64,000 nucleotides of DNA from Acinetobacter sp. ANC 4169 (GTDB lineage: Bacteria; Pseudomonadota; Gammaproteobacteria; Pseudomonadales; Moraxellaceae): positions 62,001 to 126,000 of the forward strand of contig NZ_NEGE01000003.1 in NCBI RefSeq assembly GCF_002135355.1, in the 5' to 3' direction. Of the stretch, positions 9,282-17,602 are shown in pieces. The notes under the pieces are model-generated. The model did not search any database, was not told where the DNA came from, and saw only the letters and a list, made by a program, of their open reading frames with translations. Numbering within the stretch: position 1 is the stretch's first letter; every line of letters begins with the position of its first letter. Made by a program: the position numbers and the translations under genes.

Positions 9282-9325
9282 GTAACAGGTTGCCGTTATC
9301 CACGACTTTAAGCAACCGATGTTAC
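9282..9325 (+). promoter_or_regulatory. Stem-loop in the leuA leader, next to its ribosome-binding site
   Basis: GTAAC (9282-9286) pairs with GTTAC (9321-9325), and GGTTGC (9288-9293) with GCAACC (9312-9317): 11 base pairs with a small internal loop and an 18-base apical loop. The AAGGAG of leuA (9328-9333) begins two bases after the stem. No T-run follows, so it is not an intrinsic terminator; a translational role is possible. Confidence 0.4.
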
Positions 9326-9340
9326 ACAAGGAGTTACCTC

Positions 9341-11038
9341 ATGATGTTGGCTGATCCAAGTAAAAAATATCGTCGCATGTACCAACGTGTAGACTTGCCA
9401 GACCGTCAATGGCCGAATAATGAAATTACCAAAGCGCCAATGTGGATGAGCACCGACCTTCGTGACGGTAACCAAGCCATTTTTGAACCGATGGATATGG
9501 ATCAAAAATTCAAGATGTTCCAGATGTTGGTGAAAATCGGTTTCAAGCACATTGAAATCGGTTTCCCGTCTGCGTCGCAAATTGACTTTGACTTCACCCG
9601 TAAATTGATTGAAGAAAACCATATTCCGGATGACGTATATATTGAAGTGTTGGTGCAGGCGCGTGATCACTTGATTCAGCGTACTTTCGAATCCTTGGTC
9701 GGTGCAAAACGTGCCATCGTGCATATTTACAACTCAAACTCTCCAACTTTCCGTCAAAAAGTCTTGAACGTGGATGTGGAAGGTGCACGTCAGTTAGCGA
9801 TTAATGCTGCACAAAAAGTGAAAGAATATGCAGCACAATATCCTGAAACTGAATTTATTTTTCAGTACAGCCCAGAATGTTTCTCCGCAACTGAATTAGA
9901 AGTGGCAAAAGCGGCCTGTGATGCCGTGACTGAAATCTGGGAAGCATCTCCTGAGAATAAAGTGATTTTGAACTTGCCAGCCACTGTTGAAGTTTCAGGT
10001 CCAAACGTTTATGCGGACCAGGTGGAATGGATGCACCGCAACATTGCCCGTCGTGATGGCGTGATTATTTCTGTGCACTGCCATAATGACCGTGGCTGCG
10101 GTATTGCAGCATCAGAATTGGCAATTATGGCCGGTGCTGACCGTGTCGAAGGCTGTGTGTTTGGTAATGGTGAACGTACCGGTAACGTCGATGTTGCAGC
10201 AATTGCCTTGAACATGTATACCCAAGGTGTTGCGCCTAACTTGGATTTCTCCAACATCAACGAAATTATTGCCACTGTTGAAGAATGTACAGGCTTGCCA
10301 GTGCACCCTCGCCATCCATATGCAGGTGACTTAGTGTTCACTGCATTCTCCGGTTCGCATCAGGATGCGATCAAGAAAGGTTTTGAATTCCAGAAAAACG
10401 AAGAAATCTGGGATATGCCTTACTTGCCAATCGACCCTAAAGACTTGGGCCGTGACTATGACGCGGTGATTCGCGTTAACTCGCAGTCAGGTAAAGGCGG
10501 TATTTCTTACTTGTTGGAATCGAACTACAACGTGGTATTGCCACGTCGTTTACAGATTGAATTCTCGCAAGTGGTTCAACAAGTCACGGATGAACAGGCG
10601 AAAGAAATTTCCGCTCAAGACATCTGGGCATTATTTAAAGACACGTATGTTGCAGTGAAAGATGCGCATTATTCTACCAAAAACTACAAATTGTCTGATG
10701 AAAATGGCAACCAGGTGATTGAGCTTGATATTGAAGTGGATGGTGAAACCCAACACTTGCGTGGTGAAGGAAACGGTCCGATCTCGGCGATCTTGAATGC
10801 ATTACAGTTGCCAATTGATGTGTTGAACTATGAAGAACGTAGTATCAGCTCGGGTGCGCATGCCAAAGCCTTGGCTTTGATTGAGCTTCAAGTGAAAGGT
10901 ACCGGTAAATCTGCATTCGGTGCCGGCGTTCACGACAACATCGTGACTGCTTCAATCGAAGCGATCATTGCATGTACCAATCGCTTGATTGAACAAGGTG
11001 TATTAAGTACCGATCAGGTGATTGCTGCTGCGGTATAA
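9341..11038 (+). CDS. leuA: 2-isopropylmalate synthase
   Basis: First committed step of leucine biosynthesis: acetyl-CoA plus 2-oxoisovalerate gives 2-isopropylmalate. The 565-residue product has the catalytic HMGL-like TIM barrel with LRDGNQAIFEPMD (metal/substrate site), HCHNDRGCGIAASE (metal-binding His pair) and GNGERTGNVD. The C-terminal leucine-sensing domain covers about 440-565 and ends in the conserved GVHDNIVTASIEAI stretch. The length fits the longer LeuA subfamily of pseudomonads rather than the 523-residue E. coli form. The start is set by AAGGAG at 9328-9333, seven bases before ATG 9341. The gene stands alone and ends in a strong terminator. Confidence 0.95.
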   Translation: MMLADPSKKYRRMYQRVDLPDRQWPNNEITKAPMWMSTDLRDGNQAIFEPMDMDQKFKMFQMLVKIGFKHIEIGFPSASQIDFDFTRKLIEENHIPDDVYIEVLVQARDHLIQRTFESLVGAKRAIVHIYNSNSPTFRQKVLNVDVEGARQLAINAAQKVKEYAAQYPETEFIFQYSPECFSATELEVAKAACDAVTEIWEASPENKVILNLPATVEVSGPNVYADQVEWMHRNIARRDGVIISVHCHNDRGCGIAASELAIMAGADRVEGCVFGNGERTGNVDVAAIALNMYTQGVAPNLDFSNINEIIATVEECTGLPVHPRHPYAGDLVFTAFSGSHQDAIKKGFEFQKNEEIWDMPYLPIDPKDLGRDYDAVIRVNSQSGKGGISYLLESNYNVVLPRRLQIEFSQVVQQVTDEQAKEISAQDIWALFKDTYVAVKDAHYSTKNYKLSDENGNQVIELDIEVDGETQHLRGEGNGPISAILNALQLPIDVLNYEERSISSGAHAKALALIELQVKGTGKSAFGAGVHDNIVTASIEAIIACTNRLIEQGVLSTDQVIAAAV

Positions 11039-11075
11039 GTATTAGCAATAATATTTAGCACTAAAATGACTTTAG

Positions 11076-11105
11076 AAGGATACCCGCTAGTGGTATCCTT
11101 TTATT
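11076..11105 (+). terminator. Intrinsic terminator of leuA
   Basis: AAGGATACC (11076-11084) and GGTATCCTT (11092-11100) form a 9-bp stem with a 7-base loop, followed by a TTATTT tract. Confidence 0.8.
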
Positions 11106-11139
11106 TATTGATCCTAAAGATTTAAGGCGAAAATTTCCT

Positions 11140-12300
11140 GTGTCTTTTCCAGCTGATTCAGTGGGCTTAGTTACCCCGCAAAAGTTTATTTTTGAAGAGC
11201 CGTTAGAGCTCGAATGTGATCGAATTCTTCCACGTTTTGAGCTCATGGTCGAAACTTATGGCGAACTCAATGCCGACAAATCCAATGCGATCCTGATTTG
11301 TCATGCGCTTTCAGGCCATCACCATGCAGCCGGTTATCATCATGAAGATGACCGCAAACCCGGTTGGTGGGATGCATGCATTGGACCAGGCAAAGCCATT
11401 GATACCTCTAAATTCTTTGTGGTTGCACTAAATAATATTGGCGGTTGTAGCGGTTCAACCGGACCAATTTCACCGAACCCTGAAAATGACAACCGTCCTT
11501 ATGGACCGGATTTTCCACTGGTGACAGTACGTGACTGGGTCAAAACCCAGACCCTGCTCTCTGACCGTATGGGCATTGATGTCTGGTATGCCGTGATTGG
11601 CGGTTCTCTGGGCGGCATGCAGGCTTTGCAATGGTCAGTCGATTATCCTGACCGTTTAAAAAAATGCGTGATTATTGCCAGCGCACCGAAACTATCGGCA
11701 CAGAATATTGCCTTTAACGAAGTGGCGCGTCAGTCGATTTTGTCTGATCCAGACTTCCATAATGGCCGTTATCTGGAAAATGACAGCTATCCGAAACGTG
11801 GCCTGATTTTGGCACGTATGGTGGGTCACATTACCTATCTGTCTGAAGAAGCCATGAAACAGAAATTTGGACGCGACTTGAAGTCTGGCAAATTTATGTA
11901 TGGTTTTGACGTTGAATTCCAGGTGGAAAGCTATTTGCGCTATCAAGGTGAACAGTTCAGCCGTAACTTTGATGCCAATACCTACCTGATTATGACCAAG
12001 GCGCTGGACTACTTTGATCCTGCACGTGAGTATGAACAATCACTGGTCAAGGCCATGTCGAATACCCAATGTAAATTCCTGGTGGTTTCATTTACCACGG
12101 ATTGGCGTTTCACTCCGCAACGTTCACAAGAAATAGTTGATGCATTAATCAGCAACCATAAACCGGTAAGCTATGTCGATATTGATGCAGAACAGGGTCA
12201 CGACTCATTCTTGTTCCCGATCCCGCTTTACGTTAAATCATTACGTGCATTTTTAGGTGGTGCAGAACACCTCGAAGCCACACCTAAGGAGACTGTGTAA
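11140..12300 (+). CDS. metX: Homoserine O-acetyltransferase
   Basis: Activates homoserine with acetyl-CoA for methionine biosynthesis. A 386-residue alpha/beta hydrolase. The nucleophile Ser is in [10 protein letters not shown], the oxyanion region includes [14 protein letters not shown], and the catalytic Asp and His lie near FTTDWRF and EQGHDSFLF. The start is GTG at 11140 with AAGGCGA at 11124-11130; [16 protein letters not shown] is a typical N-terminus. The stop overlaps the metW start by one base (TAATG), so the two are co-translated. Some homologues acylate with succinyl-CoA; that distinction cannot be settled here. Confidence 0.93.
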   Translation: MSFPADSVGLVTPQKFIFEEPLELECDRILPRFELMVETYGELNADKSNAILICHALSGHHHAAGYHHEDDRKPGWWDACIGPGKAIDTSKFFVVALNNIGGCSGSTGPISPNPENDNRPYGPDFPLVTVRDWVKTQTLLSDRMGIDVWYAVIGGSLGGMQALQWSVDYPDRLKKCVIIASAPKLSAQNIAFNEVARQSILSDPDFHNGRYLENDSYPKRGLILARMVGHITYLSEEAMKQKFGRDLKSGKFMYGFDVEFQVESYLRYQGEQFSRNFDANTYLIMTKALDYFDPAREYEQSLVKAMSNTQCKFLVVSFTTDWRFTPQRSQEIVDALISNHKPVSYVDIDAEQGHDSFLFPIPLYVKSLRAFLGGAEHLEATPKETV

Positions 12301-12893
12301 TGCGTATCGATCATCAACTGGCAGAAACATGGATTAAACCCGATTCCAGCGTATTGGATTTAGGTTGTGGCGATGGTGAATTGCTGGCTCACATGAGCAA
12401 AAAGCACAATATTCGTGCATATGGCTTAGAAATTGATCAGGAAAAGATTGCAATTGCGGTCAGTCGAGGGTTAAATATTATCCAACAAGACTTGAACCTC
12501 GGTTTAAGCCGCTTTGCAGACCAGTCATTTGACTATGTTGTCATGGCACAGGCTTTGCAAGCTGTAGATGCACCAGACCTATTATTACGTGACATGGTGC
12601 GTGTGGGGAAACAGGCCATTATTACCTTTCCTAACTTTGCCCATTGGAAGACCCGTTCTTTCTTGGCCTTAAAAGGAATGATGCCTGTTTCAGAAGCATT
12701 ACCGTATATGTGGTATAACACGCCAAATATTCATTTATGTACTTTCCGTGATTTTGAAGCGCTTTGCGCTGAAAATGATATCCGGATTATTAATCGACTC
12801 GCCGTGAATGGGGATCAACAAGGTAGTTTACTGAGTAAACATGTCCCGAATCTGTTTGGTGAGGTCGCTATTTATCGAGTGAGCGCATTATGA
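12300..12893 (+). CDS. metW: Methionine biosynthesis protein MetW (methyltransferase-like)
   Basis: A 197-residue class I SAM-binding fold with motif I at VLDLGCGDGELL (about residues 18-29) and the MetW-typical MAQALQAVDAPDLLLRDMVRVG and ITFPNFAHWKTR. MetW is nearly always encoded after metX and is known to support MetX activity in several Proteobacteria. It is joined to metX by TAATG and to the next gene by ATGA (12890-12893), giving a chain of translational coupling. Identification is firm, biochemical role less so. Confidence 0.92.
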   Translation: MRIDHQLAETWIKPDSSVLDLGCGDGELLAHMSKKHNIRAYGLEIDQEKIAIAVSRGLNIIQQDLNLGLSRFADQSFDYVVMAQALQAVDAPDLLLRDMVRVGKQAIITFPNFAHWKTRSFLALKGMMPVSEALPYMWYNTPNIHLCTFRDFEALCAENDIRIINRLAVNGDQQGSLLSKHVPNLFGEVAIYRVSAL

Positions 12894-13477
12894 AAAAAAT
12901 ATTATTAAGCACACTATTGGTTGGACTGTTTAGCATTCAAGCCCATGCAGAATATGTTGCCCCTACGGCTTCGGTTTCAAGCCAGGCTGCGCAATATTCG
13001 GTTATGGATATCAATAGCTTGACTAAAGCCGCTAAAGCCGGTCAACCCGCTGCACAATTTTATCTTGCCACCAAATATCAACAGGGTAAAGACGTTCAGA
13101 AAGATGAACAGCAAGCCTTTACCTGGTACAAAGCCGCTGCTGACAACGGCTTGACTGCTGCCCAGCTGAATGTGGGGCGTATGCTGGCTGATGGGATTGG
13201 CACCAAAAAAGATGAAGCTTTAGCACGTAAATATTTTGAAAAAGCAGCAAGCCGTGGTGATAACCGCGCCAGCTTTAATCTTGCCATGATGGAAGAGCAA
13301 AAGAAAAATTACATCGGTGCATACCAGTGGTATGAACTGTCTACCCGCGACGGCATGCTCGACAATAAAGTCATTTCCCTCTCTGAAGGCAAAAAAACTG
13401 CTTTGGCTGCGAACTTAAGCCAAGAACAAATTCGTCAAGCACGTGACCGTGCAGACAAGTGGATTCAGGCACAATAA
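12890..13477 (+). CDS. Exported Sel1-repeat protein
   Basis: A 195-residue protein with a signal peptide (MKKILLSTLLVGLFSIQAHA). Two to three Sel1-like TPR units lie at about 45-150: AGQPAAQFYLATKYQQGKDV, DNGLTAAQLNVGRMLADGIG, GDNRASFNLAMMEEQ. Such repeats form alpha-solenoids for protein-protein contact, probably periplasmic here. It overlaps metW by four bases and closes the operon before a terminator, although no link with methionine synthesis is apparent. Function unknown. Confidence 0.8.
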   Translation: MKKILLSTLLVGLFSIQAHAEYVAPTASVSSQAAQYSVMDINSLTKAAKAGQPAAQFYLATKYQQGKDVQKDEQQAFTWYKAAADNGLTAAQLNVGRMLADGIGTKKDEALARKYFEKAASRGDNRASFNLAMMEEQKKNYIGAYQWYELSTRDGMLDNKVISLSEGKKTALAANLSQEQIRQARDRADKWIQAQ

Positions 13478-13496
13478 GCTACAATCTCGAATAAAA

Positions 13497-13518
13497 AGCA
13501 CCTATGGGTGCTTTTTTA
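13497..13518. terminator. Bidirectional terminator between convergent genes
   Basis: AGCACC (13497-13502), loop TATG and GGTGCT (13507-13512), with an A-run before and T-run after. It serves the met operon and the GNAT gene converging from the other side. Confidence 0.75.
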
Positions 13519-13959
13519 TGCGCAGGATGATTTGAGCCGAAGCATTTTAATAAAGCGCAAACCGCCAAACTCACAGACATCTGAAATACATTGAAAACCA
13601 AATTTTTCATACACGGCAACAGCATTACAACTCGAATTTACACTCACTTGCTGAGGGTTGCCATCTTCCAGACTTTGCAGCAGATAATTCCATAATAATC
13701 GACCAATCCCCTGCCCCTGATCAGCCTGATCTACAAAAAAATGAACCAGATACGCTGGTTCTCTATAAGCGATTACACCCATTATTTTGCTTGCTCTTTC
13801 ATAAACAAAATAATGGACTTCGGTTTGTTGCAATAACTGTTCTAAAGCAAACTGGCTAAATTTCTGCTCGCCTTCTGCATGAATAGCAAAGTCAGAAATA
13901 TAGGGCTGAATCAGCTGCTGTATGTCTACACTATCTGACAACTCGGCAATTCTAATCAC
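13516..13959 (-). CDS. GNAT-family N-acetyltransferase
   Basis: A 147-residue acetyl-CoA-dependent acyltransferase. The acetyl-CoA-binding motif A is recognisable as VDQADQGQGIGRLLWNYLL (about 84-102), preceded by the strand AYLVHFFVD. Motif B, near VSVNSSCNAVAVYEKFGF, has the typical YEKxGF turn. The fold assignment is good but the substrate is unknown; the context gives no hint. It is convergent with the met operon and divergent from rdgB. Confidence 0.8.
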   Translation of the reverse strand: MIRIAELSDSVDIQQLIQPYISDFAIHAEGEQKFSQFALEQLLQQTEVHYFVYERASKIMGVIAYREPAYLVHFFVDQADQGQGIGRLLWNYLLQSLEDGNPQQVSVNSSCNAVAVYEKFGFQCISDVCEFGGLRFIKMLRLKSSCA

Positions 13960-14080
13960 AATTTATTTCCTTAATTTTCTTATTATTTAATTCAAATCTA
14001 CAATCAGCAGCGCTGAAGCAAATTAGGAACTAAAAATCCGTTAAAATAACACTATATTTATTGATACAAAGAGCACAACA

Positions 14081-14707
14081 ATGGCGTCTCAAGACTGGTT
14101 ATCTCAAGGAACCCTCGTTCTTGCAAGCAACAACAAAGGTAAAATTGCCGAATTTGAAAAAATGTTTGCCGAACTCAAGCTTCCTGTTGAAGTGATTCCC
14201 CAAGGCAAACTGAATATTGAAGATGCCATTGAAGATGGTTTGAGCTTTGTTGAAAATGCCATTATTAAAGCACGTCATGCCTCCAAGATTTCAGGAAAAC
14301 CCGCTATAGCCGATGATTCGGGTATTTGCGTTCCTGTACTGGGTGGTGCGCCGGGGATTTATTCTGCAAGATTTGCCGGTGAGCATGGCAATGATGCAGC
14401 CAATAATGAAAAGCTGTTAGCCCGACTTAAACCGCTTCGTAAAGAAGGCGAAGTGATTGAAGGCATGTTTGTCTGTGTTCTTGCACTGGTTCAACATGCA
14501 GAAGACCCACTGCCACATATTTTCCAGGGTATCTGGACGGGTGAAATACTAGAAGCAGCTCGCGGTGAAAATGGTTTCGGCTATGACCCATTGTTCTGGT
14601 TGCCTGAACTGAATGTATCCAGTGCAGAATTATCGAAAGAAGATAAAAATAAAATTAGTCACCGTGGTCAGGCGATGAAATTGTTTAAGGCGAGTTTAGA
14701 GAAGTAA
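14081..14707 (+). CDS. rdgB: XTP/dITP diphosphatase (non-canonical purine NTP pyrophosphatase)
   Basis: House-cleaning enzyme hydrolysing dITP, ITP and XTP to monophosphates and so preventing misincorporation. The 208-residue HAM1/RdgB fold shows LASNNKGKIAEFEKM at the N-terminus, the metal-binding Asp pair in IADDSGICV, PGIYSARFAGEH, GENGFGYDPLFW and the closing SHRGQAMK. Length and motifs are standard. A repetitive intergenic element follows immediately. Confidence 0.94.
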   Translation: MASQDWLSQGTLVLASNNKGKIAEFEKMFAELKLPVEVIPQGKLNIEDAIEDGLSFVENAIIKARHASKISGKPAIADDSGICVPVLGGAPGIYSARFAGEHGNDAANNEKLLARLKPLRKEGEVIEGMFVCVLALVQHAEDPLPHIFQGIWTGEILEAARGENGFGYDPLFWLPELNVSSAELSKEDKNKISHRGQAMKLFKASLEK

Positions 14708-14725
14708 TTTCCGCCTCTCATTACC

Positions 14726-14758
14726 CCCTCTCCCTTTGGGAGAGGGCTGGGGTGAGGG
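14726..14758 (+). repeat. REP-like palindromic element, copy 1a
   Basis: Perfect 9-bp stem CCCTCTCCC (14726-14734) / GGGAGAGGG (14738-14746), loop TTT, followed by CTGGGGTGAGGG. A related copy in reverse orientation sits 90 bases downstream; relatives occur at 21566 and 35502. The pattern is that of short extragenic palindromes. Confidence 0.7.
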
Positions 14759-14821
14759 ATTTTTAAAATACACCTCTCCTTATTAGGAAAGAAAAAAATT
14801 ATCTTTCTCTAAAGCTTTTAG

Positions 14822-14857
14822 ACCCTCTCTCTAACTCTCTCCCACAGGGAGAGAGGA
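14822..14857 (-). repeat. REP-like palindromic element, copy 1b (inverted)
   Basis: ACCCTCTCTCTAA followed by the stem CTCTCTCCC (14835-14843) / GGGAGAGAG (14847-14855), loop ACA. This is the layout of copy 1a read on the other strand, so the two form an inverted pair between the convergent genes rdgB and the AEC transporter. Confidence 0.65.
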
Positions 14858-14870
14858 CTTTTTTATATTT

Positions 14871-15752
14871 TTAAAGACCCGGCACCAACGCATGCAACAC
14901 TACCCCATAAATCCCGATCAATATCGCACTGGCCACAGTTCCCGACGCAATATATTTTGCTGAATGTCCTGTGCCCTGATAATGCGTTTCAAGCGCCACA
15001 ATATTAGCTGCGGGTGGAAGCAGGAAATACATCATCATAACAGCGTAAGTCAGTACTTGATGCGGAATGGGTAAAAACAAATAAGCTCCTGTTACCAAAC
15101 CTAAAGCGAGAATAAAACGACCGCTAATCAGCAGCAGGCTTCGCTTTAAATCGCTTAGTTGAATCCTGACTTTACTCAGCCACATGCCCAAAATACACAT
15201 CCCGGCAAAAGTCACCAGAACCTTATTGACCTGATAGCCCCACTGAATGACTGGGTGAGATTCATAAGCACTAAAATCCCAGAAGGATAGAATCCCGGCA
15301 ATCGTCAGTGCCATCACCGGCGGTGATTTCAGCATATTTTTAATAATAAATTTTGGATCCTGTTTATCAGGACTGACTGCCACGACCGCACTGACATTTC
15401 CAAATAGAGAACCACCAATATATAAGGCAATAATGGTATTTAAAGCTTCAGGACCAAACAATGCCAAAGCAAATGGGAAACCGAGCCAGACACCGTTTAA
15501 ATAACTAAAACACAGTGCACGTAATTTATCTCGGGAAAAAACATAGAACAGGCCAAACAGGATTAGCGAACTAAAAATACTAAAACCGATCAGCCACAAA
15601 CTCCCCTGCTTATAAAACACCATGTTGTAAATCACGATCAATGGGATCAGTAGACGAGCCAGCATAGCGGCCATCATCGGGCGAATCGGCTTTAATACAT
15701 TGACACCCAAATATCCAATAAGAAACGAGATGAGTGGAAGGATAAGTGCCAT
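14871..15752 (-). CDS. AEC-family (auxin efflux carrier-like) transporter
   Basis: Inner-membrane permease of about 293 residues with roughly ten hydrophobic segments, beginning MALILPLISFLIGYLGVNVL. The architecture (five-helix halves, polar breaks such as FGNVSAVVA and VMMMYFLLPPAANIVAL) matches the AEC family that exports organic anions such as malate in other bacteria. The start is uncertain: the frame opens at a GTG at 15794, which would add 14 residues, but neither site has a well-spaced Shine-Dalgarno. Substrate unknown. Confidence 0.78.
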   Translation of the reverse strand: MALILPLISFLIGYLGVNVLKPIRPMMAAMLARLLIPLIVIYNMVFYKQGSLWLIGFSIFSSLILFGLFYVFSRDKLRALCFSYLNGVWLGFPFALALFGPEALNTIIALYIGGSLFGNVSAVVAVSPDKQDPKFIIKNMLKSPPVMALTIAGILSFWDFSAYESHPVIQWGYQVNKVLVTFAGMCILGMWLSKVRIQLSDLKRSLLLISGRFILALGLVTGAYLFLPIPHQVLTYAVMMMYFLLPPAANIVALETHYQGTGHSAKYIASGTVASAILIGIYGVVLHALVPGL

Positions 15753-15937
15753 GGATTGCAAATTGAATTGAAGCAGAAGTTTAAATCCTAGCACAATCCT
15801 ATAAATAGCATGACCGGGTCTGCTTATTTTTCTGATTCCATCTCCATTGATGATTGTCTTTAAACTGAAATTTTTCAGTCACATTGCTGTCATGGCAACA
15901 TGTTCAGATGATCTTAAATAAAAAATGAGTAAAGAAC

Positions 15938-16171
15938 ATGGCAGGATTATCGATTTGGCACGTTGTGATTTTTGCAATTGTGGTGATTTTATTGTTTGGC
16001 ACATCCAAACTTAAAAACCTGGGTAAAGATGTCGGTGGCGCAGTCAAAGATTTTAAAAAGTCGATCAAGGAAGATGAAGCAGCCACTTCGTCATTAAATG
16101 AACCTAAAACCATTGAACATCAAGCTTCTCATTCGGATGTTAATTCCACGGTAAAAACCCATTCAGGCTAA
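15938..16171 (+). CDS. tatA: Twin-arginine translocase subunit TatA
   Basis: Forms the variable-size pore that lets folded proteins cross the inner membrane. 77 residues: a short N-terminal membrane helix ([20 protein letters not shown]), the hinge [24 protein letters not shown], an amphipathic helix and an acidic polar tail. Six bases separate it from tatB, so tatABC is one operon. Confidence 0.95.
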   Translation: MAGLSIWHVVIFAIVVILLFGTSKLKNLGKDVGGAVKDFKKSIKEDEAATSSLNEPKTIEHQASHSDVNSTVKTHSG

Positions 16172-16177
16172 AACTTT

Positions 16178-16648
16178 ATGCTCAATATTGGTATGACTGA
16201 ACTGCTGGCTTTCGGCATCATTAGCTTATTGGTGCTTGGGCCTGACAAGCTTCCGGAAGCTGCACGTTTTGCCGGGAAATGGTACGGCAAACTCAAACGC
16301 ATGATCAGCAATGTACAGAATGATATTGACCGTGAACTGCGTTTGTCTGAATTACGTGAACAGATGCAAAATGAAATGCAAAGGATTCAGGCGCTAGAAC
16401 AAAAGATGCAAGCTCAGATGCATGAACTACAACAACAATCACAACCTGCAGCAGCAGAAGGACAATTACAAAATGCAGTGCCCGATAATAAAAATGCTCC
16501 CTTACTTTATGTTTTTTTAGAAAAACCTGTGTTTTTAACTATTTATTTAACAGCACCGAGTATTTGCGACAAAGAAATATTCAAAGAATCTTCAATAAAC
16601 ATAATGCCTGCAATTTCACTATTAAATGAATTCAAGGTGGCTGTATGA
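16178..16648 (+). CDS. tatB: Sec-independent translocase subunit TatB
   Basis: Receives twin-arginine signal peptides together with TatC. 156 residues with the typical MTELLAFGIISLLVLGPDKLPEAARFAGKW followed at about 40-95 by an amphipathic and coiled-coil region rich in Glu, Gln and Met. The last 45 residues are unusual, hydrophobic with few charges (LLYVFLEKPVFLTIYLTAP) and encoded by AT-rich DNA. The frame nevertheless ends in a clean ATGA overlap with tatC, so I do not call a frameshift. It ends NEFKVAV. Confidence 0.92.
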   Translation: MLNIGMTELLAFGIISLLVLGPDKLPEAARFAGKWYGKLKRMISNVQNDIDRELRLSELREQMQNEMQRIQALEQKMQAQMHELQQQSQPAAAEGQLQNAVPDNKNAPLLYVFLEKPVFLTIYLTAPSICDKEIFKESSINIMPAISLLNEFKVAV

Positions 16649-17430
16649 GTACACCTATAGAAAGCAAGTTACCTAATACCGGTGCAGATCAATACTCCCC
16701 TAATCTTGAAGAAATGCCGATTACCCGCCACCTGATGGTTTTGCGTCGGCATCTGTTTAAAATTGTAGGATTGCTGCTGATACTGTTTTTTTGCTTATTG
16801 CCTTTTGCCAATCAAACTTATCAACTTCTGTCTGAACCTTTACGTGCGCAGCTGCCGGTTAGTTCATCCATGATTGCCACCGATGTTACTGCTACATTCA
16901 TGGCACCATTTAAGCTGAATTTCTTTGTTGCCTTGATGTTAGCGATGCCCTATATCCTGTATCAGCTGTGGGCTTTTGTAAAACCTGCACTCTATGAAAA
17001 AGAAAAAAGTCTGGCTTTACCCTTACTGATTGGCAGCATCTGTCTATTTTATATCGGCATTAGTTTTGCCTATTTTGTTGCCTTGCCTTCCATTTTGCAT
17101 TTTTTCATTAGTGTTTCACCGGAAACGGTCGCACCAATGACCGACATTAACAGTTACTTAGCTTTCTGCTTAAAACTATTCCTGGTGTTTGGTTTTACCT
17201 TTGAAATTCCGATTATTACCTTAATCCTGATTTTAATCGGGCTGGTTTCTACCCAGCAATTGGTCGAAAAACGGCGTTTTATTGTGGTGGGCTGTTTCTT
17301 TGTGGCGATGTTTGTCACTCCACCTGACGCCCTTTCCATGATTATGCTGGCGATACCGATGTGGCTTTTATTTGAGATTGGTCTATTTTTTGGAAAACTG
17401 ATTGAACAAAAACGAGCTGCTGAAATCTAA
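16645..17430 (+). CDS. tatC: Sec-independent translocase subunit TatC
   Basis: Core receptor of the Tat machinery, binding the RR motif. 261 residues with six membrane segments. Family motifs are ITRHLMVLRRHLFK near the N-terminus, APFKLNFFVALMLAMPYILYQLWAF, the conserved PALYEKEKS loop, and FGFTFEIPIITL. The start overlaps the tatB stop (ATGA). A terminator at 17453 ends the operon, and a Tat substrate gene follows. Confidence 0.95.
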   Translation: MSTPIESKLPNTGADQYSPNLEEMPITRHLMVLRRHLFKIVGLLLILFFCLLPFANQTYQLLSEPLRAQLPVSSSMIATDVTATFMAPFKLNFFVALMLAMPYILYQLWAFVKPALYEKEKSLALPLLIGSICLFYIGISFAYFVALPSILHFFISVSPETVAPMTDINSYLAFCLKLFLVFGFTFEIPIITLILILIGLVSTQQLVEKRRFIVVGCFFVAMFVTPPDALSMIMLAIPMWLLFEIGLFFGKLIEQKRAAEI

Positions 17431-17452
17431 GCTACTGTATTTAAAAGAAATG

Positions 17453-17478
17453 AGCAGGAAATTTGCCTGCTTTTTTTA
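17453..17478 (+). terminator. Intrinsic terminator of tatABC
   Basis: AGCAGG (17453-17458) and CCTGCT (17466-17471) with a 7-base loop, followed by seven or more T. Confidence 0.75.
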
Positions 17479-17602
17479 TGGCTAAATGCGCCACTCATCA
17501 TTTCATATTTTTGACATATAAACTTCACTGCCCTGTCATATTGACTCTTTACCTTGTGAGTAACTTTATAAAAACGACCAAGCAAATACGCTAGGAAAAC
17601 TT

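Noticed and set aside
9308-9724. Long antisense open frame within leuA
   Set aside because: It lies wholly inside a strongly coding gene on the other strand, has no ribosome-binding site and its product has no recognisable features.
16178-16648. Frameshift in tatB
   Set aside because: The tail is odd, but the frame runs without interruption to an ATGA overlap with tatC, which a frameshift would be unlikely to preserve.
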